Shown piece after piece: positions 1-8,472 of a stretch of DNA of 64,000 nucleotides. The position numbers and the translations under genes are program-made. The notes under the pieces were generated by a model. The model did not search any database. It was not told the origin of the DNA and saw only the letters and a list, made by a program, of their open reading frames with translations. Position 1 is the first letter of the stretch. Each line of letters starts with the position of its first letter. This DNA is from Mucilaginibacter sp. OK268 (GTDB lineage: Bacteria > Bacteroidota > Bacteroidia > Sphingobacteriales > Sphingobacteriaceae): NCBI RefSeq assembly GCF_900103125.1, contig NZ_FNJV01000010.1, positions 62,001 through 126,000 on the forward strand. Reading direction: 5' to 3'.

Positions 1-1
1 T

Positions 2-2683
2 CTGCTGGATGTTTTGAAAAAAGAAAAGCCAACACATATGGCTGTAGTATTTGATACCGAAGCCCCAACCGAACGCCATACCGATTATGAGGCATACAAG
101 GCTCACCGTGAGGCCATGCCCGAGGATCTGTCCAAAGCCCTGCCTTATGTGATCAAGGTGATACTGGGTTTCAACATCCCGGTGATCACTTCTGATGGTT
201 ATGAGGCTGATGATATCATTGGAACCCTGGCCAAAAAGGCCGAACAAAAAGGCTACCAGGTGTATTGCATGACACCCGATAAGGATTTCGCGCAGTTGGT
301 ATCCGAAAATATCCGCATCTACAAGCCGGCCCGTATGGGTAACGAAATGGAGATCCTGGGCGTGAAGGAGGTACTGGAGAAATGGGAAATTGAACGCGTA
401 GAACAGGTTATAGATATCTTGGGTTTATGGGGCGATGCGGTTGATAATATTCCCGGCATTCCCGGTATTGGCGAAAAAACAGCCAAAGCGCTCATCAAAC
501 AATATGGGTCGATGGAGGAGATCATTGCCCATAGCCACGAGTTAAAAGGCAAGCAGCGTGAAAATGTAGAAAATTTCGCGGAGCAGGGCCTGTTATCTAA
601 AAAGCTGGCTACCATTCTGTTAAATGTGCCTGTAGAACTGGATGAAGAAGGCCTGGAAATGGGCGCGCCAAGCAAAGACCTACTGGAGCCACTTTTTGCC
701 GAACTGGAGTTTCGTACTTTAGGGCGCCGTGTTTTTGGCGACGATTTCAGCGTTACCGAGATGAAGGCCGTTTCAGTTCAAACAGATCTGTTTGGCGATC
801 CGGTAGCCACCGCCCGCACCACTATGACTGTTGATGTGGAGGATATTTATGAACCACCTGTCACCGCTGCCAAAAACATTGATAACGTACCGCATGAGTA
901 TCACCTGGCGGATACATTAGAGAAACGCGCGGAGCTAATATCCCTATTGCTCAAACAGCAAACCATCTGCTTTGATACCGAAACTACCGGCACCGATGCC
1001 AACAATTGTGAGCTGGTGGGCCTATCCTTCGCGATAAAACCTGGTGAGGCCTGGTATGTACCCGTTCCGGAAAATCAGGATGATGCCAGGAGTATCGCGA
1101 CCGAATTTAAGCCGGTACTGGAGCATGAAGGCATCAGCAAAATAGGGCAAAATATTAAATATGATGTCCTGGTGTTGAAATGGTATGGCATCCAGGTAAA
1201 AGGCAGCCTGTTTGATACCATGATGGCCCACTATGTGATCGATCCGGATACCCGTCATGGTATGGATATCCTTTCAGAAAACTACCTGGGTTATAAACCG
1301 GTTTCTATCACTACGCTTATTGGCCCCAAAGGGAAAAACCAGGGCAATATGCGCGATGTAGAGATCGAAAAAATAAAAGAATACGCGGCAGAGGATGCAG
1401 ACATCACCCTACAGCTTAAGGCCATTTTTGAGCCTAAATTAAAACAGGTAGAGAGTGAAAAGCTGATTAATGAAATTGAGCATCCACTGATATATGTGCT
1501 GGCCGATATGGAGTTTGAGGGCGTAAAAATTGACCACGATACCCTGCGTGAATTCTCCAAACAACTGGAAACCGACATTGCCGGCTTTGAAAAAACAGTA
1601 TATGAAAAAGCTGGTGTGCGGTTCAATATCGCATCGCCAAAACAACTGGGCGAGGTGCTGTTTGAAAAGCTGATGCTTGATCCCAAAGCCAAAAAAACCA
1701 AAACCGGGCAATACCAAACCGGCGAGGATGTATTATTATCCCTGGCGGCCAAAAGCGATATTGTTAGGGATATCCTGGATTTCCGCCAGTTACAAAAACT
1801 CAAGTCTACTTATGTAGATGCGTTGCCAACTATGGTGAACCCTAAAACCGGTCGTGTGCATACTTCCTACAACCAGGCAGTGGCAGCAACCGGACGTTTG
1901 AGCAGTGTGAATCCTAACTTACAAAATATCCCTATCCGTACCGAGCGTGGTCGCGAAGTGAGGAAAGCTTTTATTCCCCGCGATAGCGGGCACAGTATTG
2001 TATCTGCCGATTATTCGCAGATAGAGCTGCGCATTATTGCCGAGATCAGTAAAGATCCCAACATGATGCAGGCCTTTATCGATAACCTGGATATCCACAC
2101 AGCAACAGCCGCCAACGTATACGGCATAGCCCTGAATGAAGTAACCAGCGACCAGCGCCGCAATGCCAAAGCGGTAAACTTTGGTATCATCTACGGGCAG
2201 TCGGCATTTGGTTTATCGCAAAACCTGGGTATCCCGCGTAAAGAGGCTGCCGATATCATTGACCAGTACTTCGCCCAGTTCCCCGGTATTAAGCAATACA
2301 TGACCGATACCATGAACTTTGCCCGCGAAAACGGTTATGTAACCACACTGATGGGCAGGCGCAGGTATCTGCGAGATATTAATTCGGCTAATGCTACCGT
2401 ACGTGGTTTTGCCGAACGAAATGCCATTAACGCCCCTATACAGGGCTCAGCAGCGGATATGATTAAGATAGCCATGATCAACATCCACCGGGAAATAAAA
2501 GCACAAAAGCTGGAAGCCAAAATGACCATGCAGGTGCATGATGAGTTGGTGTTTGATGTGCCCAATCACGAAATTGAGCTGATAAAACCCATTATTATGC
2601 ACAACATGAAAACCGCTATCAAAACCGAAGTGCCTATTATGGTGGAAATTGGCACGGGATTGAACTGGCTGGAAGCGCACTAA
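2..2683 (+). CDS. polA: DNA polymerase I, 5' end cut by window start
   Basis: Replication and repair polymerase. The reading frame is open from base 2, so the true start lies upstream; roughly the first 45-50 residues are missing compared with family length. Order seen: 5'-3' exonuclease domain with the helix-hairpin-helix GIPGIGEKTA (near base 460); 3'-5' exonuclease domain with FDTETTGTD (near base 975), so the proofreading acidic residues look intact; then the polymerase domain with motif A DYSQIELR (near 2010), motif B RRNAKAVNFGIIYGQ (near 2160) and motif C QVHDELVFD (near 2530). All three activities are therefore expected. TTG at 14 is internal and not a start. Confidence 0.97.
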   Translation: MLDVLKKEKPTHMAVVFDTEAPTERHTDYEAYKAHREAMPEDLSKALPYVIKVILGFNIPVITSDGYEADDIIGTLAKKAEQKGYQVYCMTPDKDFAQLVSENIRIYKPARMGNEMEILGVKEVLEKWEIERVEQVIDILGLWGDAVDNIPGIPGIGEKTAKALIKQYGSMEEIIAHSHELKGKQRENVENFAEQGLLSKKLATILLNVPVELDEEGLEMGAPSKDLLEPLFAELEFRTLGRRVFGDDFSVTEMKAVSVQTDLFGDPVATARTTMTVDVEDIYEPPVTAAKNIDNVPHEYHLADTLEKRAELISLLLKQQTICFDTETTGTDANNCELVGLSFAIKPGEAWYVPVPENQDDARSIATEFKPVLEHEGISKIGQNIKYDVLVLKWYGIQVKGSLFDTMMAHYVIDPDTRHGMDILSENYLGYKPVSITTLIGPKGKNQGNMRDVEIEKIKEYAAEDADITLQLKAIFEPKLKQVESEKLINEIEHPLIYVLADMEFEGVKIDHDTLREFSKQLETDIAGFEKTVYEKAGVRFNIASPKQLGEVLFEKLMLDPKAKKTKTGQYQTGEDVLLSLAAKSDIVRDILDFRQLQKLKSTYVDALPTMVNPKTGRVHTSYNQAVAATGRLSSVNPNLQNIPIRTERGREVRKAFIPRDSGHSIVSADYSQIELRIIAEISKDPNMMQAFIDNLDIHTATAANVYGIALNEVTSDQRRNAKAVNFGIIYGQSAFGLSQNLGIPRKEAADIIDQYFAQFPGIKQYMTDTMNFARENGYVTTLMGRRRYLRDINSANATVRGFAERNAINAPIQGSAADMIKIAMINIHREIKAQKLEAKMTMQVHDELVFDVPNHEIELIKPIIMHNMKTAIKTEVPIMVEIGTGLNWLEAH

Positions 2684-2735
2684 TAGAGTCAAGAGGTAAG
2701 AATCCAGAAATAAGATATAATCTGGGATTATAAAT

Positions 2736-3131
2736 TAGATCCTACAGTCGCTCGGCTTCAGCCGAGTGACGACTATTACCCGGCCTCCGGCCGCAGTTAC
2801 TAATTAAATATATCTATCCACGGGTAGAATATAACGATATTCTGATAACGCAGGCCGGAGGCCTGTAAATATACATCACTCGGCTTCAGCCGGGAAGTGT
2901 TGGGAGGATTGTTTAGGCTAAAGCCAGGAAATACAGCTATTATCCGCCCCATAAATGGGACGGCAATGAATAAAAAACAGTTGATTTATCTTTCATTGCC
3001 GTTGGTTTTAACCAACGGGCTATAAGGGAACAGTTATTGGCTTTAGCCTAACATAGTGTTCATATCTTGCCAACACTTGCGAGTCCAGCCGAGTGACCAT
3101 TATTACCCGGGCCTCCGGCCTGCGTTATCAG
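2736..3131. repeat. Cluster of nested palindromic repeats
   Basis: A gene-free stretch built from small palindromes: CTCGGCTTCAGCCGAG (2751-2766), GGCCTCCGGCC (2782-2792) and GTTGGTTTTAACCAAC (3001-3016), plus GGCTAAAGCC (around 2916) facing GGCTTTAGCC (around 3039). A 22-bp block ending GCGTTATCAG at 3110-3131 occurs inverted at 2842-2863, and the AGCCGAGTGAC...ATTACCCGG unit is directly repeated (2761 and 3088). This looks like a pile-up of REP-like elements. No coding potential is seen. Confidence 0.7.
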
Positions 3132-3270
3132 ACCGCTTCTTTAGCGCAAGTCTCGTGCGGATGTTTAGTGGGGAGATGACTTGTGCTTGTTCCCCTGGTT
3201 CTTGGAGTTAGTCACAAGTCGGCCCGCGCTCACCTCCACCTCTCAACAGTAATAGTCCGCGGTTAGACGG

Positions 3271-3343
3271 GTGTCATGAGCTCCGTCGAAGCATGGTGGG
3301 CATGCTTCTGCGCTCGACCCTTCGACGGAGCTCAGGGTGACAG
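3271..3343. repeat. REP-like hairpin, GAGCTCCGTCGAAG / CTTCGACGGAGCTC type
   Basis: The arms GAGCTCCGTCGAAG and CTTCGACGGAGCTC, followed by AGGGTGACAG, form an interrupted hairpin. Related copies lie at 7789-7848, 32133-32207 and 35974-36048. This word is a common dispersed intergenic repeat in many bacterial genomes. The rest of the gap (3344-3674) shows no gene; a short inverted pair GACTTGTG/CACAAGTC lies at about 3178-3219. Confidence 0.75.
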
Positions 3344-3674
3344 CCTTCTCTTTAGAGATATTACTTGTTTGTTATATATTACTCTCTCAACCTAAGACTT
3401 GTGCCAATAGGGTGGCGTCCCAAGTGTTGACGGCAATTTATTTACAGATAAGATAAAATATAAGAGTTTTTAGAATAGCAAAGCCCGCTCAGTGTACCCG
3501 GAGGCTCAACCCCGCACTTGCTATTTTCTATGTTTTTGGTGCAAATACCGCAATTTAAGGCTCAAAACCTTAATAAGTTTTTTACAATAATCTGTCTAAA
3601 TTTCAAAAACTATATTAATTCAGATAGGTTTCTCTTTTAGCAATCTTTGCTTAAATTGAACCAATAAAACCTTA

Positions 3675-5108
3675 ATGAAAATATTCCATCTGAGTGCCGA
3701 ATGTTACCCCGTTGCCAAAGTTGGCGGGCTTGCTGATGTGGTTGGGGCATTGCCCAAATACCAAAATCAGGCGGGTTTGCAGGCGGCTGTTGTTATGCCT
3801 TTTTACGACCGCAAATTCACCCGTGAAAACGAATTTGAAGTGGTTTTCAGCGCCGCTACTTTATTGGGCACCCGCAGGCTTTTTTTTGAGATATTAAAAG
3901 AAAAAACGGATAAGCTGGGCTTTGAATTGTACCTGGTAAAAATACCCGGACTGCTTGATCGTGAAAACGTATACAGCTATCCGGATGAACGGGAGCAGTT
4001 TATCGCTTTTCAGCTGGCTTTTTTAGATTGGATAAGTTATAGCGGGCAAACACCCGATGTGATCCATTGTCATGATCATCACTCCGGCCTGGTACCGTTC
4101 CTACTGTACCACTCCAAATTATACCAGCGACTGGCTAATACGCCTACGGTATTCACCATTCACAACGGGCAGTATCATGGCGCTTTTGGCTGGGATAATC
4201 TATCCTACCTGCCCGAGATCGACCTGACAAAAACAGGTTTGCTGGATTGGGCCGGTGGCATTAACCCACTGGCGGCGGCTGTAAAATGCTGCTGGAAGTA
4301 TACCACAGTATCGCCTACTTACCTGCATGAGCTTACGGTGAACTCCAACGGGCTGGAATATCTGTTCTGGGTAGAAAGCGGAAAAGGCTACGGTATTATC
4401 AACGGTATTGATACCGATGTATGGAACCCGCAAACGGATGCCATGATAGCCACTAAATTTACGGCCAAACAAATAGCCAAAGGAAAGCAAGCTAATAAAA
4501 GCGTGATCTGCGAAAGGTTTGGCCTGGATGCTGATAAACCTCTTTTTGTATTTATTGGTCGTTTAGTAGTTGAAAAAGGAGCCGATCTGCTTCCGGAAGC
4601 CATTGAACGCAGTATTACGGATAACGAAGGGCAGGCTAGCTTCCTGATCCTGGGCTCTGGTGATAAAGAAATGGAAACCGCCCTGCTCGAATTGAAAGAG
4701 GAATACCCCGGTCAATGCAATGTGTTTATCGGGTATGACGAAGCATTAGCCCACCTGATTTATGCCGGTGCCGATTTTTTACTGATGCCTTCGCGGGTTG
4801 AACCATGTGGTCTTAACCAGTTGTATTCCTTAAGATATGGCACTATGCCGCTGGTGCGCAGTACCGGTGGCCTCATCGACTCGGTAATTGATTTTGGCGA
4901 CGAGAATGGCTATGGTATCCGTTTTAATAATGCCAGCGTTGATGACATCGGTTATGCTATTTTCCGTGCCAGTACACTTTATCAAAACCAGGCTCAATTG
5001 CAACAGTTGCGCAAACGCATGATGGCGCTCGATTTTTCGTGGGACCGTTCGGCAAAAGAATATATTGATCTGTATGAAAGTTTAAACCCTACGAGATATG
5101 ACATCTAA
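3675..5108 (+). CDS. glgA: Glycogen synthase, ADP-glucose type
   Basis: GT5 glucosyltransferase of 477 aa that extends alpha-1,4-glucan from ADP-glucose in the cytoplasm. The N-terminal ADP-glucose-binding motif KVGGLADVVGALP lies at about residues 16-28, and the GT-B C-terminal half carries VFIGRLVVEKGADLL and the EPCGLNQLYSLRYG nucleotide-sugar motif. Length is normal. ATG at 3675 starts at the conserved MKIFHLSAECYP. It overlaps glgC by 11 bp, so the two are almost certainly co-transcribed and translationally coupled as a glycogen synthesis operon; no branching enzyme is nearby. Confidence 0.96.
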   Translation: MKIFHLSAECYPVAKVGGLADVVGALPKYQNQAGLQAAVVMPFYDRKFTRENEFEVVFSAATLLGTRRLFFEILKEKTDKLGFELYLVKIPGLLDRENVYSYPDEREQFIAFQLAFLDWISYSGQTPDVIHCHDHHSGLVPFLLYHSKLYQRLANTPTVFTIHNGQYHGAFGWDNLSYLPEIDLTKTGLLDWAGGINPLAAAVKCCWKYTTVSPTYLHELTVNSNGLEYLFWVESGKGYGIINGIDTDVWNPQTDAMIATKFTAKQIAKGKQANKSVICERFGLDADKPLFVFIGRLVVEKGADLLPEAIERSITDNEGQASFLILGSGDKEMETALLELKEEYPGQCNVFIGYDEALAHLIYAGADFLLMPSRVEPCGLNQLYSLRYGTMPLVRSTGGLIDSVIDFGDENGYGIRFNNASVDDIGYAIFRASTLYQNQAQLQQLRKRMMALDFSWDRSAKEYIDLYESLNPTRYDI

Positions 5109-6360
5109 AGTAATTTCAATTGTACTTGGCGGTGGCCAGGGCAGTCGTTTATCCCCCCTTACGGCAACACGCTCTAAACCCGCAGTTCCTATTGCCGGCA
5201 AATACCGGTTGGTTGATATTCCTATCTCCAATTGCCTGCACTCAGGAATTACCCGTATTTATGTATTAACGCAATTTAACTCGGCATCGTTAAATAAGCA
5301 CATCAAAAACACTTATCACTTTAGCAGCTTTAGTGATGCTTTTGTTGATATTTTGGCAGCCGAACAAACGCCAACAAGCGGAGCCTGGTTTCAGGGTACA
5401 GCCGACGCAGTGAGGCAAAGTTTGCACCATTTGGCTGTTCATGAATTTGAATATGTGCTGATCCTGTCGGGCGATCAGTTGTACCAAATGGATTTTGAGG
5501 AAATGATTAATCATCATATTGATACAGGAGCCGATATTTCCATAGCTACCATTCCGGTTGATGCTGCCGACGTTCCGGGTTTTGGTATATTAAAAACCGA
5601 TGAGAATAGTATGGTTACCGCTTTTATTGAAAAGCCACAATCGGATTTTGAAAGTTGGGCATCAGAGGTAAGCGATGAAATGAAAGCCGAGGGCAGGGTT
5701 TACCTGGCTTCGATGGGTATTTATATTTTTAACCGTAAGCTTTTGTATGAGCTGCTGGAAGGCAACGACCGTACCGATTTTGGTAAAGAGATCATCCCGC
5801 AATCCATCAACGAACACAAGGTGGCCAGTTTTCAATATGAAGGCTATTGGACAGATATTGGTACTATTCCATCGTTTTTTGAGGCCAACCTTGATTTAAC
5901 AGATGATATACCCAAGTTTAACCTGTTTGGCGAAAATCATATCTACACCAGGGCGCGTATGCTGCCACCATCAAAAATATCGGGTACAACGATGGAAAAA
6001 TCCATTATTGCCGATGGTTGTATCATTAATGCCAAACGAATTACACGCTCGCTGATCGGGATCCGTACCCGTATTGGTGTAGAAACGATCATTGAAAACT
6101 GCTATGTAATGGGTAACGACAGTTATCAAACCCTGGAGCAGATAGCCGAACTGAAATTAAATAAGGAGCCGATAATGGGTATAGGTGAACGGTGCCAGAT
6201 CAGAAATGCCATTATTGATAAAAATACCTACATCGGTAACGATGTTAAAATAAACATGGGTAAAACGTTACCTGATGGTGATTTTGACACGCACACCGTA
6301 CAGGATGGCATTGTGGTGATCAAAAAACGCGCGGTTATACCAGACGGAACAATTATTTAA
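5098..6360 (+). CDS. glgC: Glucose-1-phosphate adenylyltransferase
   Basis: Makes ADP-glucose from ATP and glucose-1-phosphate, the committed step of glycogen synthesis. 420 aa. The nucleotidyltransferase domain opens with GGGQGSRLSPLTATRSKPAV, followed by KYRLVDIPISNC and the sugar-phosphate site FIEKP. The C-terminal left-handed beta-helix region carries GIRTRIGVETII. ATG at 5098 sits inside the end of glgA (11-bp overlap), which fixes the start and argues for coupled translation. Confidence 0.96.
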   Translation: MTSKVISIVLGGGQGSRLSPLTATRSKPAVPIAGKYRLVDIPISNCLHSGITRIYVLTQFNSASLNKHIKNTYHFSSFSDAFVDILAAEQTPTSGAWFQGTADAVRQSLHHLAVHEFEYVLILSGDQLYQMDFEEMINHHIDTGADISIATIPVDAADVPGFGILKTDENSMVTAFIEKPQSDFESWASEVSDEMKAEGRVYLASMGIYIFNRKLLYELLEGNDRTDFGKEIIPQSINEHKVASFQYEGYWTDIGTIPSFFEANLDLTDDIPKFNLFGENHIYTRARMLPPSKISGTTMEKSIIADGCIINAKRITRSLIGIRTRIGVETIIENCYVMGNDSYQTLEQIAELKLNKEPIMGIGERCQIRNAIIDKNTYIGNDVKINMGKTLPDGDFDTHTVQDGIVVIKKRAVIPDGTII

Positions 6361-6435
6361 TTAAAAATTAACACAAACAATCGGTGCTTGATTTGTTATA
6401 GATAGGTAAAACTATTTAATTAAAACGTAACAACT

Positions 6436-6618
6436 ATGAAAAAGGCACTTTGTATAATCGCCCTAACAGCGATTTCTTTCGGAAGCGTTTTTGCTTATGG
6501 AGTACCGGTAAAAACCGTGCACAGTACCATGCAAACTGATACAACCAAGAGCAAGAAAAAGTGGAAACACAAAAAAGAAAAGAAAGATTCTACTAAAAAG
6601 GATACTACGAAAGCGTAG
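6436..6618 (+). CDS. Small secreted lysine-rich protein
   Basis: 60 aa. An N-terminal signal peptide (MKKALCIIALTAISFGSVFA, about residues 1-20) is followed by a short tail dominated by Lys, Thr and Asp, including KSKKKWKHKKEKKDSTKKD. Function is unknown; small basic exported proteins of this kind are common in Sphingobacteriaceae. ATG at 6436 is the only reasonable start. It stands alone 75 bp after glgC and ends just before a strong terminator hairpin, so it may be a separate transcript or the tail of the glg operon. Confidence 0.7.
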   Translation: MKKALCIIALTAISFGSVFAYGVPVKTVHSTMQTDTTKSKKKWKHKKEKKDSTKKDTTKA

Positions 6619-6631
6619 TGACCCTCTTTCA

Positions 6632-6676
6632 CCAACAAAAAGGCCTCCTGATACTACCAGGAGGCCTTTTTGTTGG
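6632..6676. terminator. Bidirectional intrinsic terminator
   Basis: A perfect 19-bp stem (CCAACAAAAAGGCCTCCTG with its complement at 6658-6676) has a 7-nt loop, and A and T runs flank the GC core on both sides. It lies between the converging small-protein and MBL genes and can serve both strands. Confidence 0.9.
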
Positions 6677-6687
6677 GTAATTCCCAA

Positions 6688-6779
6688 GTCATCCTGAACT
6701 TGTTTCAGGATCTCACAGGACATTCACCCATAGGTTTACAACCAGCTTGTGGGATGCCGAAACAAGTTCGGCATGACGG
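6688..6779. repeat. REP-like double hairpin (GTCATCCTGAAC type)
   Basis: GTCATCCTGAACTTGTTTCA and AGGATCTCAC are followed after a spacer by GGGATGCCGAAACAAGTTCG and GCATGACGG. A second copy of the same order and size lies at 17165-17258. This is a widespread dispersed intergenic repeat whose translations (VILNLFQDL and similar) are spurious. Confidence 0.8.
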
Positions 6780-6794
6780 TTCTGGAGATTCTTC

Positions 6795-7475
6795 TTACAA
6801 CTCGATAGTTTCGCCAACCGCAGGTAACTTAAGGTTAAGACCGGCTTTGATAAATTTCTCCGCCACTTCATCTTTATCAATCTCAATTACCGGGAACGTA
6901 TCATAGTGCATACCGATAATGTTTTTACAGTTAATAAATTCGCTTGCTTTTATGGCGTCGTCGGCACCCATGGTATAGTTATCCCCAATAGGTAAATAAG
7001 CCCAGGCCAGGTTATCATCTGCCAGCAATTTCATATCATAGGTAAGCGCGGTATCGCCGGCAAAGTATATGTTTTTACCCTCGTTGGTATAGATCACAAA
7101 GCCGGCAGGGTTGCCGCCTGCTGCACCATCGGGCATAGTGCTGGAATGTATGGCGTTAACCATTTTAACCCGTCCGAATTCGAAGTTGAACCCACCGCCA
7201 ATGTTCATGCCGTGCACGTTGTCGATGCCTTTACTGTTCAACCAATTAGCGATTTCGGCTATGCAGATCACTTTAGCGCCGCTATTTTTTTGCACCTCGA
7301 TCAGGTCGGCAACGTGGTCGCCATGGCCATGGGATACCAGGATATAATCTGGCTTAATGGTATTGATGTCAATATTTTTAGCCAATGCGTTATGGGTGAT
7401 AAAAGGATCAAATAGCAATTTTTTGCCGCCTGCCTCTATCTCAATGGTCGATTGTCCGTAATAGGTAGTTTTCAT
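6795..7475 (-). CDS. Metal-dependent hydrolase, MBL fold (UPF0173-like)
   Basis: Metallo-beta-lactamase-fold protein of 226 aa, in the family often called UPF0173/YtkL; physiological substrate unknown. The metal site HGHGDH is at residues 49-54, followed by the later ligands YFAGDTALTYDM and IGMHYDTFPVI. The longer frame to 7631 has 52 extra residues unlike the family. The ATG at 7475 before KTTYYGQSTIEIE matches the family N-terminus, so that start is used. Single gene converging on the small secreted protein. Confidence 0.88.
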   Translation of the reverse strand: MKTTYYGQSTIEIEAGGKKLLFDPFITHNALAKNIDINTIKPDYILVSHGHGDHVADLIEVQKNSGAKVICIAEIANWLNSKGIDNVHGMNIGGGFNFEFGRVKMVNAIHSSTMPDGAAGGNPAGFVIYTNEGKNIYFAGDTALTYDMKLLADDNLAWAYLPIGDNYTMGADDAIKASEFINCKNIIGMHYDTFPVIEIDKDEVAEKFIKAGLNLKLPAVGETIEL

Positions 7476-7620
7476 TTTAGTCGTTAATTTGTTTGAATGG
7501 GTCAAAGCTAAATACTTATAACTGAATGTTGCAACACATAAGTATCTCATGGCAGAAAAGTTACAAAGATGATCGCTTTTAGGGTAATAGACCGTGAGTA
7601 GACATAAGGAGAAAATTAGA

Positions 7621-7770
7621 CGCATATCCACTCACCCCGACATCGCTGCGCTCGTCACCCCTCTCTCCGCTTTGCGCATAGAGGGGATTTTCATTTCTTT
7701 TTTCTCAACCCTCTTTGCGGCGAAGCCGGAGAGAGGATGGTCCAGCAAAGCGCAGACCGGGTGAGTCGAA
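7621..7770. repeat. Intergenic low-complexity inverted repeat (CTCACCC / GGGTGAG)
   Basis: CTCACCCCGACATCGCTGCG near 7631 pairs loosely with CCGGGTGAG near 7757. Between them, CCCCTCTCTCCGC and GCCGGAGAGAGG form inner arms. It looks like a terminator-type dispersed repeat. An 82-codon frame across it (7715-7963) is only repeat translation and is not called. Confidence 0.5.
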
Positions 7771-7788
7771 TCTGCGGCTTGTCTTTCT

Positions 7789-7848
7789 GTCGAAGCATGG
7801 TGGGCAGGCCTCTGCGCTCTACCCTTCGACGGAGCTCAGGGTGACAGC
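7789..7848. repeat. REP-like hairpin, CTTCGACGGAGCTC type, second copy
   Basis: Shares GTCGAAGCATGGTGGGCA and CCCTTCGACGGAGCTCAGGG with the copy at 3271-3343, but the left arm is shorter. Confidence 0.7.
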
Positions 7849-7925
7849 CACATTTTGTAATATTATTAATATACTATGCCTAATCATGGATTATTACTCA
7901 ACGTCTCTTGCGGAGGCCCTAAAAC

Positions 7926-8033
7926 ATGGTTTACAGTGTAAACCCACAAAACGGCACAAATAATTATTAATTACTTGATTATCAATTAAATATAAAAATG
8001 ATAGCCCAGAAAAGTGTAAACCATGTAAACCCA
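7926..8033. repeat. 108-bp TGTAAACC element, copy A
   Basis: The left 21 bp holds the near-palindrome GGTTTACAGTGTAAACC (then CA). A 66-bp AT-rich centre follows. The right 21 bp is AGTGTAAACCATGTAAACCC plus A, a direct pair of TGTAAACC. A second copy of exactly the same length and arrangement, but with a different centre, is at 48758-48865. Both lie just downstream of a minus-strand gene end. Function unknown. Confidence 0.75.
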
Positions 8034-8043
8034 ATTTGGGGGC

Positions 8044-8349
8044 TTATTTCCCAAACATACCGCCCAGATCGCCAAACATATTTTTGGTCATGGCTGCCAT
8101 TTCGCTCTGACTGATATTTTCGGCTTGCTCCAGCGCCTTGTTCATGGCCACTACCAATAGTTCTTCAATTTCTTCTTTATCGGCATCGGCCAGGAAAGCA
8201 CTATCGATATGGATGGATTGTATTACTTTATTGGCATTCGCAGTAACGGTGATCTTACCACCTTCGGCCACTCCGGATACGCTGATGGCATCCAGGCGTT
8301 TTTTTACTTCGCCAGCCTTTTGCTGGGCTTCCATTAGTTTATCAAACAT
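8044..8349 (-). CDS. YbaB/EbfC family nucleoid-associated protein
   Basis: 101 aa, the usual size for the YbaB/EbfC DNA-binding family. The N-terminal helix MFDKLMEAQQKAGEVKKRLD is followed by the conserved strand region GKITVTANANKVIQSIHID and a C-terminal Met/Gly-rich tail (MFGDLGGMFGK). Family members form dimers that bind DNA and are usually next to dnaX or recR; neither is nearby here. ATG at 8349 is the natural start. It is followed by the serine hydrolase on the same strand, but a 35-bp-arm hairpin separates them. Confidence 0.88.
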   Translation of the reverse strand: MFDKLMEAQQKAGEVKKRLDAISVSGVAEGGKITVTANANKVIQSIHIDSAFLADADKEEIEELLVVAMNKALEQAENISQSEMAAMTKNMFGDLGGMFGK

Positions 8350-8363
8350 GGTATTTAAAATTA

Positions 8364-8466
8364 GATGTGCAAATGTGCAAATTTCAGATGTGCAGATGAT
8401 ATTAACTGAGGTGTAGATGAGTAAATGTTTTCATCTGCACATCTGAAATTTGCATATCTGCACATC
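8364..8466. repeat. Word-type inverted repeat (AGATGTGCA vocabulary)
   Basis: The 35-bp arms at 8364-8398 and 8432-8466 match at 33 of 35 positions around a 33-bp loop. Each arm is built from variants of ATGTGCA and CAGATG (for example GATGTGCAAATGTGCAAATT). It fills the gap between the serine hydrolase end and ybaB upstream region. A single arm with the same words is at 32661-32688. Confidence 0.85.
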
Positions 8467-8472
8467 CGGTCC

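Noticed and set aside
1291..1803. 170-codon antisense frame inside polA
   Set aside because: Serine-rich shadow translation; the polA frame is fully explained.
6670..6906. 78-codon frame with VILNLFQDL
   Set aside because: Translation of the GTCATCCTGAAC repeat running into antisense of the MBL gene.
7715..7963. 82-codon frame across dispersed repeats
   Set aside because: Its product (GGQASALYPSTELRVT...) is a translation of the CTTCGACGGAGCTC repeat; no ribosome-site or family support.
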